Positions 16,110 to 24,951 of a DNA stretch of 32,394 bases are shown piece by piece. The DNA comes from Streptomyces mutomycini (lineage in GTDB: Bacteria; Actinomycetota; Actinomycetes; Streptomycetales; Streptomycetaceae), in contig NZ_MAPV01000001.1 in assembly GCF_001700505.1 (NCBI RefSeq), positions 1 through 32,394 on the forward strand, read 5' to 3'. The notes under the pieces are model-generated. The model saw only the letters and a program-made list of their open reading frames with translations. It did no database searches and was not told the DNA's origin. Numbering within the stretch: position 1 is the stretch's first letter; every line of letters starts with the position of its first letter. A program made the position numbers and the translations under genes.

Positions 16110-16238
16110 TCAACGGGTGCCCAGGACGAACATCGCCACGACCATGGCCAGCGCCAGCAGCAGTCCCGCACGGCGCATCATCTCCTGGGCGTCGCGCAGT
16201 TCCTTCGGCGGCTTGTTCTCGGGGTCGGACCACAGCAT
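16110..16238 (-). CDS. Small membrane protein, MmpB-like (42 residues)
   Basis: A short gene with the sequence MLWSDPENKPPKELRD at the start, an amphipathic middle (AQEMMRRAG), one membrane helix at about residues 26-40 (LLLALAMVVAMFVLG) and a TR end. The composition, single helix and conserved-looking acidic N-terminus argue for a real protein. From memory it resembles the short actinobacterial proteins named morphogenic membrane protein MmpB, conserved next to the PccB/PccE/Maf genes in Streptomyces; I could not check that name. AGGAG lies 13 nt before the ATG, a long spacing. The 32-bp inverted repeat at 16266-16297 lies directly upstream. Confidence 0.7.
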   Translation of the reverse strand: MLWSDPENKPPKELRDAQEMMRRAGLLLALAMVVAMFVLGTR

Positions 16239-16265
16239 GGTTCCGATGGTGCTCCTGACACGGCT

Positions 16266-16297
16266 GCGGCGCCTGAGTACGCGTACTCAAGCGCCGC
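16266..16297. terminator. Long inverted repeat with a perfect TGAGTACGCGTACTCA core
   Basis: Fifteen of 16 base pairs match around the 16-nt perfect palindrome at 16274-16289. It starts 14 nt past the pccE stop on the minus strand, so the simplest reading is the terminator of the pccB-pccE operon. Its core is AT-containing and operator-like, and it is the only element upstream of the small membrane gene, so a regulatory site is the alternative. Confidence 0.6.
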
Positions 16298-16310
16298 TCG
16301 ACGACCCGAC

Positions 16311-16517
16311 TCAGGAGGGCCAGTACGTCCGCGCCCACGAGCGGGGCCCCGGCCGCAGGGCGCCCCGGCGGGCGATCCGGCCCGGGTCCGACCACTGCTC
16401 GGGCGGCAGCGGAGCACCTGACGGCTCCGCGGCCACCGCCGCCGCGCGCGCCCGGACCACGGCGAGGGCCGCGGCGAGCTCCTCCGGGGTCGGATTGCCC
16501 CGTACGACCTTGATCAT
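16311..16517 (-). CDS. Acyl-CoA carboxylase epsilon subunit (PccE)
   Basis: This encodes 68 residues. The family's epsilon subunit is a small basic/Ala-rich protein that stabilises the carboxylase complex and boosts activity. Recognisable is the start MIKVVRGNPTPEELAAL-like (here EELAAALAVVRARAA), the family's most conserved part, and the C-terminal Trp-containing segment. The gene begins 14 nt after the pccB stop, with GGGAG 6-7 nt before its ATG, so the two are co-transcribed. Assignment rests on the N-terminal signature plus position behind pccB. Confidence 0.88.
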   Translation of the reverse strand: MIKVVRGNPTPEELAAALAVVRARAAAVAAEPSGAPLPPEQWSDPGRIARRGALRPGPRSWARTYWPS

Positions 16518-16531
16518 GGTGGCTCCCGTGG

Positions 16532-18112
<1,581 letters not shown>

Positions 18113-18274
18113 CGGGTGGCGGCTCCCTGCCTGGTCACGGGGACGTCTGGAACATCCAGTACAAGTGCTGGACCCATGCGTGCTCGACGGCTACCTGCTC
18201 GTCGGCTGGTGTTGGCTACTGACCCGTAGCGTATCGGCGCGGATACGGTTCGGCAGTGCGTCGTTGGCCACACC

Positions 18275-18280
18275 TAATGT
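18275..18280 (+). promoter_or_regulatory. -10 box of birA
   Basis: TAATGT 7 nt before the ATG at 18288; no Shine-Dalgarno sequence and no clear -35. Leaderless pattern. Confidence 0.45.
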
Positions 18281-18287
18281 GGGTTGC

Positions 18288-19157
18288 ATGACACCTCCCG
18301 ATGCGCCGCACAACCGATGGTCCGACCTCGACAGGCCGCCCCTGAACGCCGCTGCGCTGCGCCGCGGGCTGCTGAGGCCCGACGGTCTGTGGACCTCGCT
18401 CGACGTCGTGGACGCGACCGGATCCACCAACTCCGACCTCGCGGCACGGGCCGCCGCGGGCGGCCTGGCGGAGGGCGTCGTGCTGGTCGCCGAGGAGCAG
18501 ACCGCGGGCCGCGGGCGGCTCGACCGGAGCTGGACGGCACCGCCGCGCTCGGGTCTCTTCCTCTCCGTCCACCTGACCCCCGGCGGCGTACCCGCCGAAC
18601 GGTGGGGATGGCTGCCGCTGCTGACCGGTGTCGCGGCCGCCACGGGCCTCGCGCAGTCGGCCGGCGTCGACATGGCACTGAAATGGCCCAACGACCTCCT
18701 TGTGACGATCGGCGGCACGGAACGCAAGACCGGCGGCATCCTCGCCGAGCGGGCCGGGGACGGCGTGGTCATCGGCATCGGCCTCAACGTGTCGCTGCGC
18801 GAGGCCGAGCTGCCGACCCCGCACGCGGGCTCGCTGGCGCTCGCCGGAGCCGTCTCCACGGACCGCGAGACCTTGCTCAGGGCCGTCCTGCGCTCACTGG
18901 AGCAGTGGTACGGGCAATGGCGCGACGCGAACGGGGACGCCGCCGCCAGCGGGCTCCAGGCTGCCTACGCGGCCGGCTGCGCCACGCTGGACCGGACGGT
19001 GCGGGCGGAACTTCCCGGCGACCGGTCCCTCATCGGCGAGGCCGTCGCGATCGACGGCGACGGGCGGCTGGTGCTGGCCACGGCCGACGGGATCCAGGAG
19101 CCCGTATCGGCCGGCGACATCGTTCACCTGCGCGGGGACGAGGGAGGTCTCACCTGA
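18288..19157 (+). CDS. Biotin--[acetyl-CoA-carboxylase] ligase (BirA, no DNA-binding domain)
   Basis: This encodes 289 residues. The protein activates biotin with ATP and transfers it to the BCCP lysine, here most plausibly that of AccA2. Motifs: GSTNSDLAARAA, the biotinyl-AMP loop GRGRLDRSW, KWPNDLL with the catalytic Lys, and GGILAE followed by VIGIGLNV. A C-terminal SH3-like domain follows (DRTVRAELP to the end). It lacks the N-terminal winged helix of E. coli BirA, so it cannot act as a repressor by that route. It diverges from pccB, so ligase and substrate complex are neighbours. Confidence 0.94.
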   Translation: MTPPDAPHNRWSDLDRPPLNAAALRRGLLRPDGLWTSLDVVDATGSTNSDLAARAAAGGLAEGVVLVAEEQTAGRGRLDRSWTAPPRSGLFLSVHLTPGGVPAERWGWLPLLTGVAAATGLAQSAGVDMALKWPNDLLVTIGGTERKTGGILAERAGDGVVIGIGLNVSLREAELPTPHAGSLALAGAVSTDRETLLRAVLRSLEQWYGQWRDANGDAAASGLQAAYAAGCATLDRTVRAELPGDRSLIGEAVAIDGDGRLVLATADGIQEPVSAGDIVHLRGDEGGLT

Positions 19158-19310
19158 TCCCGCGCTCCCGCACGTACGGGTGATGTCACGTATGACGGAA
19201 CCGGAACGGCGCCACCGGGGACGTGAGCCACGGCACACCTGCCGTATCGTTGAGGCGATCCAGCGACAGATCGGCAGGGCAGTGCGCAGGGAACGGGCAG
19301 GAGGCGGCCG

Positions 19311-20501
19311 GTGACCGTCGACGACACGAACTCCGACGACGGCGTGGAGCCCTCGTCGGGACCGTCCGTCCACTCGACACCGCATCACGAGGTCGACCAC
19401 ACGGCCGAACCGACGGACGATCCGCTCGCCATCCGGCTGGAGGCCCTGATCCTGGGGGCCGACCGCCGCTACACGCCGTTCCAGGCGGCCAGGACCGCCG
19501 GGGTCTCCATGGACCTGGCGTCCCGGTTCTGGCGGGCCATGGGCTTCGCCGACATCGGGCAGGCCAAGGCGCTCACCGAGGCCGACGTCCTGGCGCTGCG
19601 CCGCCTCGCGGGTCTCGTGGAGGCCGGGCTGCTCAGCGAGCCGATGGCGATCCAGGTGGCGCGGTCGACCGGGCAGACCACCGCTCGGCTCGCGGAGTGG
19701 CAGATCGACTCCTTCCTGGAGGGGCTGACCGAGCCCCCCGAGCCCGGCATGACCCGCACCGAGGTCACGTATCCGCTGGTCGAGCTGCTCCTGCCCGAGC
19801 TGCAGGAATTCCTGGTCTACGTGTGGCGGCGCCAGCTCGCGGCCGCCACGGGCCGGGTCGTGCAGGCGGCGGACGACGAGGAGATGGTCGACCGGCGGCT
19901 CGCTGTGGGCTTCGCCGACCTCGTCGGCTTCACCCGGCTGACCCGGCGGCTGGAGGAGGAGGAACTCGGCGAGCTCGTCGAGGCCTTCGAGACGACCTCG
20001 GCGGACCTGGTCGCCGCGCACGGCGGGCGGCTCATCAAGACGCTGGGTGACGAGGTCCTCTTCGCCGCGGACGACGCGGGTACGGCGGGCGAGATAGCGC
20101 TCCGGCTGGTCGAGGCGATGGCCCAGGACACGACGATGCCCGCGCTGCGGGTCGGCATGGCCTTCGGCACGGTCACCACGCGCATGGGCGATGTGTTCGG
20201 CACGACGGTGAACCTGGCCAGCCGGCTCACGTCGATAGCGCCGAAGGACGCGGTGCTGGTCGACGGCGCTTTCGCCGCGGAGCTGATCAGGAACGGTGAC
20301 GCACCCGCATCCGAGGCCGAGGAGACCGCGGCTGTCGCCGAGCGGGCCCGGCTGGCGGAGAAGGAGGGCCGCCGCCCCGACGAGAAGCCGCCGCTGCCGA
20401 CGTACCGCTTCGGGCTGCAGCCGATGTGGCAGCGGCCGGTGCGGGGGCTGGGCGTGGTCGAGCCGTGGATGCTGGCGCGGCGGGGCAAGCCGGCGTCCTG
20501 A
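19311..20501 (+). CDS. Class III adenylate cyclase (Cya)
   Basis: This encodes 396 residues. The C-terminal cyclase domain (about 195-312) has metal-binding Asp203 (FADLVGFT) and Asp247 (TLGDEVLF), the ATP-selecting Lys243 and Asp294 (GDVFG), and the transition-state pair Asn301 and Arg305 (VNLASRL). A complete set, so it should be active and make cAMP from ATP. The N-terminal ~190 residues hold a helical, MerR/HTH-like segment (YTPFQAARTAGVS to LLSEPMAIQVARS) that resembles the regulatory region of pH-responsive mycobacterial cyclases such as Rv1264. No membrane segment. The start is GTG at 19311 with GGAGG 6-7 nt upstream. Confidence 0.92.
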   Translation: MTVDDTNSDDGVEPSSGPSVHSTPHHEVDHTAEPTDDPLAIRLEALILGADRRYTPFQAARTAGVSMDLASRFWRAMGFADIGQAKALTEADVLALRRLAGLVEAGLLSEPMAIQVARSTGQTTARLAEWQIDSFLEGLTEPPEPGMTRTEVTYPLVELLLPELQEFLVYVWRRQLAAATGRVVQAADDEEMVDRRLAVGFADLVGFTRLTRRLEEEELGELVEAFETTSADLVAAHGGRLIKTLGDEVLFAADDAGTAGEIALRLVEAMAQDTTMPALRVGMAFGTVTTRMGDVFGTTVNLASRLTSIAPKDAVLVDGAFAAELIRNGDAPASEAEETAAVAERARLAEKEGRRPDEKPPLPTYRFGLQPMWQRPVRGLGVVEPWMLARRGKPAS

Positions 20502-20552
20502 CGGGGCGGGCGGGGGAATCCGCCCGCGCGGCGGACCCGCGCCGGACCGCCG

Positions 20553-20722
20553 CCTGAGGGCTGTCCCGTCATCCCCGGCGGGCGCACGACGACAGCTACG
20601 GCACCTCGCTGCGTTGTCGGAACGCCCGAATGCATCCAGTATGCGAACGCCCCTCAGCCTTGCGATGCACCGCATCTGATGCCGTGCGCCGACCCACCAG
20701 GGATGACGGGACAGCCCTTAGG
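20553..20722. mobile_element. MITE-like element with 23-bp terminal inverted repeats
   Basis: The outer ends 20553-20575 and 20700-20722 are complementary over 23 bp with one mismatch. The core 19 bp (20557-20575 with 20700-20718) is perfect. Inside the ends a second arm (CCGGCGGG with CCCACCAG region) continues the fold with wobble pairs, and further small dyads occur (GCAT..ATGC, GATGC..GCATC). It has no convincing open reading frame. From memory, this word string is a dispersed intergenic repeat in Streptomyces. It sits between cya and the enoyl-CoA hydratase gene, ending 37 nt before the latter's start codon. A structured RNA or termination element is an alternative to a mobile one. Confidence 0.7.
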
Positions 20723-20758
20723 ATCCCGGTAACGCTCGTTAACCGGAGGGGTGCAGTC

Positions 20759-21571
20759 ATGGGTGTCACGTCCGAGCAGAGGTTCGGGGAATTCGTCGTC
20801 GTACGGCGGCACGAGGGCCAGGACCACGTCGCGGAGCTGGTGCTCGACCGGCCGAAGGCCATGAACGCGGTGAGCACCGCGATGGCGCGCGCCATCGCCG
20901 ACGCCTGTGCCGCGCTCGCCGCCGACCAGGGGGTGCGCGCGACCGTGCTCACCTCCAGCCATGAGCGGGCCTTCTGCGTGGGCGCGGACCTCAAGGAGCG
21001 GAACTCCTTCACCGACGCCGAGCTCGTGCGGCAGCGGCCCACCGCACGGGCCGCCTACACCGGTGTCCTGGAGCTGCCGATGCCGGTGGTCGCGGCCGTG
21101 CACGGCTTCGCCCTCGGCGGCGGCTTCGAGCTCGCACTCGCCTGCGACGTGATCGTGGCCGACCGCACGGCCGTGGTCGGCCTGCCCGAGGTGTCCGTCG
21201 GCGTCATCCCGGGCGGCGGCGGTACGCAGCTGCTGCCCCGCCGGGTCGGCGCGGCGCGTGCCGCCGAGCTGGTCTTCACCGCACGGCGGGTGGAGGCGGC
21301 CGAGGCGCGCGAGCTGGGTCTGGTCGACGAGCTGGTCGACGCGGGCCGGGACCGGGAGGAGGCGCTGGCCCTCGGCGGCCGGATCGCGGCGAACTCTCCG
21401 GTGGGCCTCCGGGCCGCCAAGCGCGCACTGCGGCTGGGGCAGGGGCTGGACCTGCGGGCCGGGCTCGAGGTGGAGGACGCCGCCTGGCGGTCCGTGGCCT
21501 TCTCGGGGGACCGGGCCGAGGGCGTCGCCGCGTTCAACGAGAAGCGGAAGCCCAGCTGGCCCGGCGAGTGA
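20759..21571 (+). CDS. Enoyl-CoA hydratase/isomerase-family protein
   Basis: This encodes 270 residues. Crotonase fold: the oxyanion-hole segments AFCVGADLKE (about 71-80) and GFALGGGFELALACD (about 117-130), and both catalytic glutamates of true hydratases are present (Glu124 in FELALACD and Glu144 in GLPEVSVG), followed by PGGGGTQLLPR. It would hydrate trans-2-enoyl-CoA in fatty-acid beta-oxidation; the exact acyl chain is unknown. The start is ATG at 20759, with GGAGGGG 8 nt upstream. The 23-bp inverted-repeat element ends 37 nt before it, so its promoter either lies in that element or reads through from cya. Confidence 0.9.
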   Translation: MGVTSEQRFGEFVVVRRHEGQDHVAELVLDRPKAMNAVSTAMARAIADACAALAADQGVRATVLTSSHERAFCVGADLKERNSFTDAELVRQRPTARAAYTGVLELPMPVVAAVHGFALGGGFELALACDVIVADRTAVVGLPEVSVGVIPGGGGTQLLPRRVGAARAAELVFTARRVEAAEARELGLVDELVDAGRDREEALALGGRIAANSPVGLRAAKRALRLGQGLDLRAGLEVEDAAWRSVAFSGDRAEGVAAFNEKRKPSWPGE

Positions 21572-21572
21572 G

Positions 21573-21591
21573 CCGGGGGCGATTCCCCCGG
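21573..21591. terminator. Terminator of the enoyl-CoA hydratase gene
   Basis: A perfect 7-bp stem CCGGGGG/CCCCCGG with a 5-nt loop, 1 nt past the stop codon. Confidence 0.65.
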
Positions 21592-21677
21592 TCGGCGAGA
21601 CGTGGGGCGGTGGGCGGGCCGGGGGAGATCTGAAGATCATCAGCGCCGTCAACTGATCAAATCAGCACAAATGTCCC

Positions 21678-21683
21678 TAAGCT
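21678..21683 (+). promoter_or_regulatory. -10 box of the GGDEF gene
   Basis: TAAGCT 6 nt before the ATG at 21690. A small dyad CTGAT/ATCAG (21653-21665) overlaps the expected -35 position. Confidence 0.4.
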
Positions 21684-21689
21684 GGGGCG

Positions 21690-22856
21690 ATGGGCTGTGA
21701 TGATGCGCGGCTGCGCGCCGTGGTTGCGCTGGCGCAGACGATGGCGGCGGCCTACACCCCGCACGAGTCCTGGCGTGCCGCGGCGGTGGGGGCGTGCGAG
21801 GCGCTGGGCGGCAGTTTCGCCGCACTCTCCGTGTGGGAGCGGGAGCAGGGCAGGCTGCGCGTGCTGGTGAACGCGGGGGAGCGGGCCGAGGGGGAGGACG
21901 AGTTCCCCGAGTGCGAGGCCTACCCCGTGCACCAGTTCCCGGAGATCACCGAGTTCCTGCACGAGCGCTGGGCGGGCGGCGGGGAGCCCGACGCCTGGGT
22001 GGAGACCGCCGGCGGTGCCCCGGGCGCCGGTGCGCCGGCCCGGGGCGCCCGTCCCTACTGCCACCAGCGGGTGGCGGCGCTGCGCCGGCGCGGGCGGGGC
22101 TGCTGTGTGGTGGCCCCGATCGTGCTGCACGGGCGGGCCTGGGGGGAGCTGTACGTGGCCCGCCCGGCCGGGGTGCCCGTCTTCGACCGGGACGACGCGG
22201 ACTTCGCGACCGTGCTGGCCGCCGTCGTCGCGGCGGGCATCGCGCAGACCGAGCGGCTCGAGGAGGTCCGCAAGCTGGCCTTCACCGACCCGCTGACCGG
22301 CCTCGCCAACCGCAGGGCCGTCGACCTCCACCTCGACGCAGCGCTGGAGCGGCACCGCGCCGAGGGTGCCGTGGTCAGCCTGGTCGTCTGCGATCTGAAC
22401 GGCCTCAAAGCGGTCAACGACACGCATGGCCATGCGGTGGGCGACCGGCTGCTGGAACGTTTCGGCTCCGCCCTCTCGCTCTGCGGTGCGATGCTCCCCG
22501 GCGCGCTGTGCGCCCGCCTGGGCGGGGACGAGTTCTGCCTGCTGGCCGTCGGACCCGACGCGGACGACGTCGTCCGGGTGTCGGAGGAGCTCTGCGCTCG
22601 GGCCGTCGCCCTCGAGTTCGGCGACGGAGTCGCCTGCGGGGTCGCGTCCACGGGTGACGACATCGGCCCGGTCCCGTCCGCACGCCGGCTCTTCCGGCTG
22701 GCGGACGCCGCCCAGTACCAGGCGAAGGCCGCGCACTCCCGGCGGCCGGTGGTCGCGGGGCGCGACGGAGACGTGATCCGGCTGGCCGACTCCCCGCCCA
22801 GGTCGCCGCACGACCGACGCGGACTGCGCGGCAATCCCCCCGGTGGCGACCGGTAA
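21690..22856 (+). CDS. GAF-GGDEF diguanylate cyclase
   Basis: This encodes 388 residues. An N-terminal GAF-like sensor domain (about 10-185) is followed by a GGDEF domain (about 195-350) with FTDPLTGLANRRA at 198-210, metal Asp235 in CDLNGLKAVNDTHGH, and the active-site RLGGDEF with GGDEF at 278-282. Active-site residues are intact, so it should make c-di-GMP from GTP. The product-inhibition I-site (RxxD five residues before GGDEF) is absent; that position reads LPGA. The C-terminal ~40 residues are charged and disordered-looking. In Streptomyces c-di-GMP controls development through BldD. It may be the CdgE orthologue, but I am unsure of the name. Confidence 0.9.
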   Translation: MGCDDARLRAVVALAQTMAAAYTPHESWRAAAVGACEALGGSFAALSVWEREQGRLRVLVNAGERAEGEDEFPECEAYPVHQFPEITEFLHERWAGGGEPDAWVETAGGAPGAGAPARGARPYCHQRVAALRRRGRGCCVVAPIVLHGRAWGELYVARPAGVPVFDRDDADFATVLAAVVAAGIAQTERLEEVRKLAFTDPLTGLANRRAVDLHLDAALERHRAEGAVVSLVVCDLNGLKAVNDTHGHAVGDRLLERFGSALSLCGAMLPGALCARLGGDEFCLLAVGPDADDVVRVSEELCARAVALEFGDGVACGVASTGDDIGPVPSARRLFRLADAAQYQAKAAHSRRPVVAGRDGDVIRLADSPPRSPHDRRGLRGNPPGGDR

Positions 22857-22878
22857 GGGGTCAACCACGCGACCACTG

Positions 22879-22907
22879 GTGACATGGCGGGTTTCAGTCC
22901 GTAGGCT
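22879..22907 (+). promoter_or_regulatory. HrdB-like promoter of hutH
   Basis: GTGACA (22879-22884), 17-nt spacer, TAGGCT (22902-22907), then 7 nt to the ATG at 22915. Five of six -35 bases match the consensus. The start codon would be the first or second transcribed base, so the mRNA is probably leaderless. Confidence 0.65.
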
Positions 22908-22914
22908 TCTGAAT

Positions 22915-24468
22915 ATGGATATGCATACAGTCGTGGTGGGGACGTCCGGTACCACCGCCGAGGACGTCATCGCCGTGGCCCGTAAGGACGCCCGGGTCGA
23001 GCTCTCCGAGGCAGCCGTCGAGGCGCTCTCCGCCGCACGCCGGATCGTCGACGCGCTCGCCGCCAAGCCCGAGCCGGTCTACGGCGTCTCCACCGGCTTC
23101 GGCGCCCTGGCCGGCCGGCACATCAGCCCGGACCTCCGGGCGCAGCTGCAGCGCAACATCGTGCGCTCGCACGCGGCGGGCATGGGCCCGCACATCGAGC
23201 GCGAGGTCGTCCGCGCACTGATGTTCCTGCGGCTGAAGACGCTGGCCTCCGGCCACACCGGCGTACGCCCCGAGGTCGCGCAGACCATCGCCGACGTGCT
23301 CAACGCGGGCATCACCCCCGTCGTCCACGAGTACGGCTCGCTCGGCTGCTCCGGCGACCTCGCCCCGCTCTCGCACTGCGCCCTGACCCTGATGGGCGAG
23401 GGCGAGGCGGAAGGCCCCGACGGCACCGTGCGGCCGGCCGGCGAACTCCTCGCGGCGCACGGCATCACCCCCGTCGAGCTGCGCGAGAAGGAGGGCCTCG
23501 CCCTCCTCAACGGCACCGACGGGATGCTGGGCATGCTCGTGATGGCCCTCGCGGACCTGAAGGACCTCTACACCGCGGCGGACGTGACCGCCGCTCTCTC
23601 CCTGGAGGCGCTCCTCGGCACGGACCGGGTCCTCGCCCCGGAGCTGCACGCCATCCGCCCGCACCCCGGCCAGGGCGTCTCCGCCGCCAACATGCTGCGG
23701 GTCCTCGCCGGATCAGGCCTCACCGGCCACCACCAGGACGCCGCCCCCCGGGTCCAGGACGCCTACTCCGTGCGCTGCGCACCCCAGGTCAACGGCGCCG
23801 GGCGCGACACCCTCGCGCACGGACGGCTCGTCGCCGACCGCGAACTGGCCTCGGCGGTCGACAACCCCGTCGTCCTGCCCGGGGAGGGACGGGTGGAGTC
23901 CAACGGCAACTTCCACGGCGCCCCCGTCGCGTACGTCCTCGACTTCCTGGCGATCGCCGCCGCCGACCTCGGGTCGATCACCGAGCGCCGCACGGACCGC
24001 CTGCTGGACAAGAACCGCTCGCACGGCCTGCCGCCGTTCCTCGCCGAGGACGCCGGCGTCGACTCCGGGCTGATGATCGCCCAGTACACGCAGGCCGCCC
24101 TGGTCAGCGAGCTGAAGCGGCTCGCGGTACCGGCCTCCGTCGACTCGATCCCGTCCTCCGGCATGCAGGAGGACCACGTCTCCATGGGCTGGTCGGCCGC
24201 GCGGAAGCTCCGCACCGCCGTCGCCGGCCTCGCGCGGATCGTGGCCGTCGAGCTGTACGCCGCCACCCGGGCCGTCGAACTGCGCGCCGCCGAGGGGCTC
24301 ATCCCCGGGCCCGCCGCGCAGGCCGTCATCGGGGCGCTGCGGGCCGCCGGGGTCCAGGGGCCGGGCCCGGACCGCTTCCTCGCCCCCGACCTGGCCGCCG
24401 CCGACGCCTTCGTACGGGAGGGGAAGCTGGTCGACGCCGTGGAGACGGTGACCGGCCCGCTGGACTGA
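22915..24468 (+). CDS. Histidine ammonia-lyase (HutH)
   Basis: This encodes 517 residues. The protein deaminates L-histidine to urocanate, the first step of histidine utilisation, using a self-formed MIO cofactor. The MIO tripeptide in GSLGCSGDLAPLSH is Cys145-Ser146-Gly147; most family members have Ala-Ser-Gly. Other active-site pieces: Tyr56 in YGVSTGFG, the GNFHG loop, and the QEDHVSMG segment. No other hut gene is in the window, so it is a stand-alone hutH, as in other streptomycetes. Two start codons are close together (ATG 22915 and 22921); 22915 fits the promoter. Confidence 0.95.
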   Translation: MDMHTVVVGTSGTTAEDVIAVARKDARVELSEAAVEALSAARRIVDALAAKPEPVYGVSTGFGALAGRHISPDLRAQLQRNIVRSHAAGMGPHIEREVVRALMFLRLKTLASGHTGVRPEVAQTIADVLNAGITPVVHEYGSLGCSGDLAPLSHCALTLMGEGEAEGPDGTVRPAGELLAAHGITPVELREKEGLALLNGTDGMLGMLVMALADLKDLYTAADVTAALSLEALLGTDRVLAPELHAIRPHPGQGVSAANMLRVLAGSGLTGHHQDAAPRVQDAYSVRCAPQVNGAGRDTLAHGRLVADRELASAVDNPVVLPGEGRVESNGNFHGAPVAYVLDFLAIAAADLGSITERRTDRLLDKNRSHGLPPFLAEDAGVDSGLMIAQYTQAALVSELKRLAVPASVDSIPSSGMQEDHVSMGWSAARKLRTAVAGLARIVAVELYAATRAVELRAAEGLIPGPAAQAVIGALRAAGVQGPGPDRFLAPDLAAADAFVREGKLVDAVETVTGPLD

Positions 24469-24479
24469 GCCCGTACGCA

Positions 24480-24517
24480 CCGGAGGGCTGCCGCACCCGG
24501 GTGCGGCAGCCCTCCGG
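24480..24517. terminator. Bidirectional terminator, 38-bp perfect palindrome
   Basis: Nineteen-base arms with no mismatch, centred between 24498 and 24499, between the convergent hutH gene and the LADTG surface-protein gene. One of the strongest hairpins in the window. Confidence 0.85.
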
Positions 24518-24522
24518 GCGCG

Positions 24523-24843
24523 TCAGAAGCCGTGGACCTGGGTGCCGCCCCGGCGTACCGAGTACGCGACGAAACCCGCCCCGACACACAGTGAGGCCGC
24601 GCCGCCGATGAGGTAGGGAGTCGTGTCGACGCCCGCACCGGTGTCGGCGAGCCTCTCCCCGGAGGTGAACTCCCCCGTGGCGGAGGCCTGTCGGATGCCG
24701 GTGGAGGAACCGGCGGACGAGTCGGCGGAAACGCTCCGGGCGCCTGTTTCGTCGTTCGCGTTGGCGGACGGGACGAACCAGAGAGCACAGAGCAGGGTGC
24801 CTGCCGCTGTCGTGGTCAGCAGCGTGCGACGAGCCATGGACAC
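24523..24843 (-). CDS. Small cell-wall surface protein with LADTG sortase signal
   Basis: This encodes 106 residues. A signal peptide with the basic ARRT start, hydrophobic core and a likely cleavage after SANA at about residue 28. The mature part (about 29-64) is Ser/Ala/Thr-rich. Then follow LADTG (about 65-69), a membrane stretch (PYLIGGAASLCVGAGFVAY) and the tail SVRRGGTQVHGF. LADTG plus this layout is the class E sortase (LAxTG) signal typical of high-GC actinobacteria, so the protein is probably attached to peptidoglycan. The mature region is only about 40 residues long, so function is unclear. The GTG at 24843 has AAGGGG 9 nt upstream. Confidence 0.8.
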   Translation of the reverse strand: MSMARRTLLTTTAAGTLLCALWFVPSANANDETGARSVSADSSAGSSTGIRQASATGEFTSGERLADTGAGVDTTPYLIGGAASLCVGAGFVAYSVRRGGTQVHGF

Positions 24844-24938
24844 AGAATTGATCCCCTTGCGACAACCATCGGTCAGCCCCGTGGGCCGATGCTAAGCATT
24901 GGAGCGGGTCGGAGGAAAGCCACAGGTCCAGGGGGCCT

Positions 24939-24944
24939 TACGCT
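24939..24944 (+). promoter_or_regulatory. -10 box of the acidic orphan gene
   Basis: TACGCT 7 nt before the ATG at 24952, with no Shine-Dalgarno sequence between; leaderless pattern. Confidence 0.4.
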
Positions 24945-24951
24945 CCGGCGT

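Noticed and set aside
19180..19200. Dyads GTGA/TCAC and GTCA/TGAC upstream of cya as a possible Crp site
   Set aside because: Arm spacing does not match the streptomycete Crp consensus (GTG-N6-GNCAC), and the arms are only 4 bp.
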